Shown piece by piece: positions 41,747 through 42,959 of a DNA stretch of 42,959 nt. Both the position numbers and the translations under genes were made by a program. Position 1 is the first letter of the stretch; each line of letters starts with the position of its first letter. The notes beneath the pieces were generated by a model. That model did no database searches and was not told the DNA's origin. It saw nothing but the letters and a program-made list of their open reading frames with translations. Source of the stretch: an uncultured Gemmatimonadota bacterium (GTDB lineage Bacteria; Gemmatimonadota; Gemmatimonadetes; Gemmatimonadales; Gemmatimonadaceae); assembly GCA_946480295.1 (NCBI GenBank), contig CAMLIT010000022.1, positions 1 to 42,959 of the forward strand. The letters run 5' to 3'.

Positions 41747-42773
41747 GCAGGAGTCGTCGGGCCGGATCCTGATCGTCGACGACCACGAGGACAACATCGA
41801 GCTGCTCAAGGTGCGGCTCGAGTCGTGGGGCTACGCCACCGACGAGGCGCACGATGGCATCGAAGCGCTGGAGCGGGTCGAGTCGGCACCCCCCGACCTG
41901 ATCCTCCTCGACGTCATGATGCCGAAGATCGACGGCATCGAGGTGACGCGACAGATCAAGGGCGACTCCTCCCTGCCCTTCATCCCGATCATCATGCAGA
42001 CGGCGCTCGACTCCACCGAGGACAAGGTGGAGGGGCTCGAGTCGGGCGCCGACGACTACATCACCAAGCCGATCGACTTCGCCGAGCTCAAGGCGCGCCT
42101 GCGCTCCATGCTGCGCATCAAGCGCCTCCAGGAGGAGCTCGAGGAGCGCGAGCGCCAGCTGCTCGAGGCGAACGAGCGGCTGCGACACATGTCACAGACG
42201 GACGGGCTCACCGGCCTCGATAATCGACGCCACCTGGAGGAGCGGCTCGAGGAGATGTTCGAGCACGCGCGGCGCCTCAACGAGCCCTTCTCCTGCGTCA
42301 TGTGCGACCTCGATCGCTTCAAGAGCGTCAACGACACGCACGGCCACCAGGCCGGCGACGCCGTCCTGCGCCAGCTCGCGCGCATCCTCAAGGGCGCCGC
42401 GCGCGAGATCGATCGCGTCGGGCGCTACGGCGGGGAGGAGTTCATGCTCCTCCTCCCCGGCACCGTCCTCGACGCCGCCGTCACCTTCGCCGAGCGCGTG
42501 CGCAACGACGTCGAAGCGCATACATTCACCTTCGAAGGCAAGACGATCCGCCGCACCGCCAGCTTCGGCGTCGGCGGATGGCCCCACCCGCGCATCTCCG
42601 GTTGCGATGCCCTCGTCCGCGCGGCGGACGACGCCCTCTACGTCGCCAAGGAGACCGGCCGCAACAAGGTGGTCCGCTTCGACAGCGCCGAATTCAACGC
42701 CCACATCTCGGCCGAGCATGGAACAGACAAAGCCGACCCCGACGTCGATGGAGGCACCCGCCGGGCGGGATGA
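41736..42773 (+). CDS. Receiver-GGDEF response regulator (diguanylate cyclase)
   Basis: 345 aa. The receiver has Asp59 (LILLDVMMPK) and Lys111. A coiled-coil linker (~125-150, LQEELEERERQLLEANERL) leads to the GGDEF domain: TDGLTGLDNRRHL, then GGEEF at 232-236, the active-site signature. The product-inhibition I-site RxxD (Arg223-Asp226) is present exactly five residues before it. It should make cyclic di-GMP from two GTP, controlled by phosphorylation and product feedback. The gene begins inside the preceding receiver and its 3' end overlaps the next gene by 56 bases. Confidence 0.95.
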   Translation: MGNEQESSGRILIVDDHEDNIELLKVRLESWGYATDEAHDGIEALERVESAPPDLILLDVMMPKIDGIEVTRQIKGDSSLPFIPIIMQTALDSTEDKVEGLESGADDYITKPIDFAELKARLRSMLRIKRLQEELEERERQLLEANERLRHMSQTDGLTGLDNRRHLEERLEEMFEHARRLNEPFSCVMCDLDRFKSVNDTHGHQAGDAVLRQLARILKGAAREIDRVGRYGGEEFMLLLPGTVLDAAVTFAERVRNDVEAHTFTFEGKTIRRTASFGVGGWPHPRISGCDALVRAADDALYVAKETGRNKVVRFDSAEFNAHISAEHGTDKADPDVDGGTRRAG

Positions 42774-42959
42774 CGAGATCACCCGCCTGAGAGCGCGCGT
42801 CGCCGAGCTCCAGAAGGAACGCGACCACCTCATCGCCATCGTCGACATCCTGCAGGAGATCTCCGCCTCCCTGCACTTCGTCGACATCCTCCAGACGATC
42901 GCCCGCAAGCTCGGCGACGCCTTCGGCCTCGACCGCTGCGCCATCTTCCTCTCCGGCGA
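42718..42959 (+). CDS. GAF-domain sensor protein, 5' part (cut by window end)
   Basis: 80 complete codons are visible. After a short leader the protein has a coiled coil (DEITRLRARVAELQKERDHL) and then a typical GAF entry: IVDILQEISASLHFVDILQT, IARKLGDAFGLDRCAIFLSG. The ATG lies inside the end of the diguanylate cyclase gene (56-base overlap). An in-frame ATG at 42748 is a possible later start. The output domain lies beyond the window; kinase, phosphatase or cyclase are all possible, and the operon context favours a partner sensor for the two receivers. Confidence 0.8.
   Translation, partial: MEQTKPTPTSMEAPAGRDDEITRLRARVAELQKERDHLIAIVDILQEISASLHFVDILQTIARKLGDAFGLDRCAIFLSG

Noticed and set aside
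1..42959. rRNA, tRNA, phage and insertion-sequence genes
   Set aside because: No conserved RNA signature, integrase, transposase or attachment-site pattern was found on reading either strand.

Overview
This is a very GC-rich chromosomal stretch from a free-living, Gram-negative-type bacterium. Third codon positions are almost all G or C. The gene content points to the phylum Gemmatimonadota (Gemmatimonas/Gemmatirosa-like): lipoproteins with TolB-like or BNR propellers, a TonB plug lipoprotein, an M1 peptidase with HEAT-like repeats, an ECF42-type sigma factor and a periplasmic alpha-2-macroglobulin. The taxonomic assignment is inference; no rRNA or tRNA gene is present. I see no phage, insertion sequence or CRISPR array. 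The window looks like ordinary chromosome with compact gene clusters.

Layout. 1-5.9 kb: a TetR regulator diverges from a LuxR-type HTH regulator, followed by a membrane protein, an Ig-plus-propeller lipoprotein, and a DGPF/YCII - ECF42 sigma pair on the minus strand. 6-9.8 kb: a minus-strand run of Fe(II)/2OG (PhyH) dioxygenase, AIM24-family protein, alpha/beta hydrolase and small membrane protein, with a possible unrecognised plus-strand gene at 7296. 9.88-10.39 kb: two tandem copies of a ~250-bp non-coding repeat. 10.4-20.9 kb: a minus-strand cluster of MBL-fold hydrolase, thioester alpha-2-macroglobulin (1929 aa), PBP1C, lipoprotein and membrane protein. This is the known YfhM/PbpC pairing of a periplasmic protease trap with a cell-wall repair enzyme. 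21.1-23.9 kb: two translationally coupled genes for a ten-helix membrane protein and a histidine-motif (HLHP) membrane-anchored periplasmic protein, of unknown function, preceded by a good promoter with an inverted repeat. 24-25.3 kb: a MerR/TipAS regulator with a textbook 19-bp-spacer autoregulated promoter, and a plug-only TonB lipoprotein. 25.4-28.7 kb: beta-carbonic anhydrase-like protein, L-arabinose isomerase and an Fpg/Nei DNA glycosylase. 28.7-28.85 kb: a 6 x 7-bp tandem repeat that runs into a long hairpin. 28.85-38.1 kb: class C beta-lactamase-like serine hydrolase, M1 aminopeptidase, cytochrome P450 (3' overlap with M1), lipoprotein and a VPS10/BNR propeller protein, ended by a perfect 15-bp-stem terminator. 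38.1-41.2 kb: small membrane protein, thymidine phosphorylase, TPR protein and YtxH-like protein. 41.2-42.96 kb: an overlapping signalling operon (single-domain receiver, receiver-GGDEF diguanylate cyclase, GAF-type sensor cut by the window end), with a sigma-54-like site upstream.

The most unusual signal is not a gene. A short family of words of the form GCCWRACG is scattered through the window and recurs far more often than base composition predicts. It includes an exact 13-mer, GGTGCCAAACGAG, found four times in the same orientation, and GCCTGACGA, found about thirteen times. Inside genes these words are read in several frames and usually force otherwise rare codons (CCT, CCA, AGG, TTT, TTA), so the DNA word rather than the protein seems to be what is kept.
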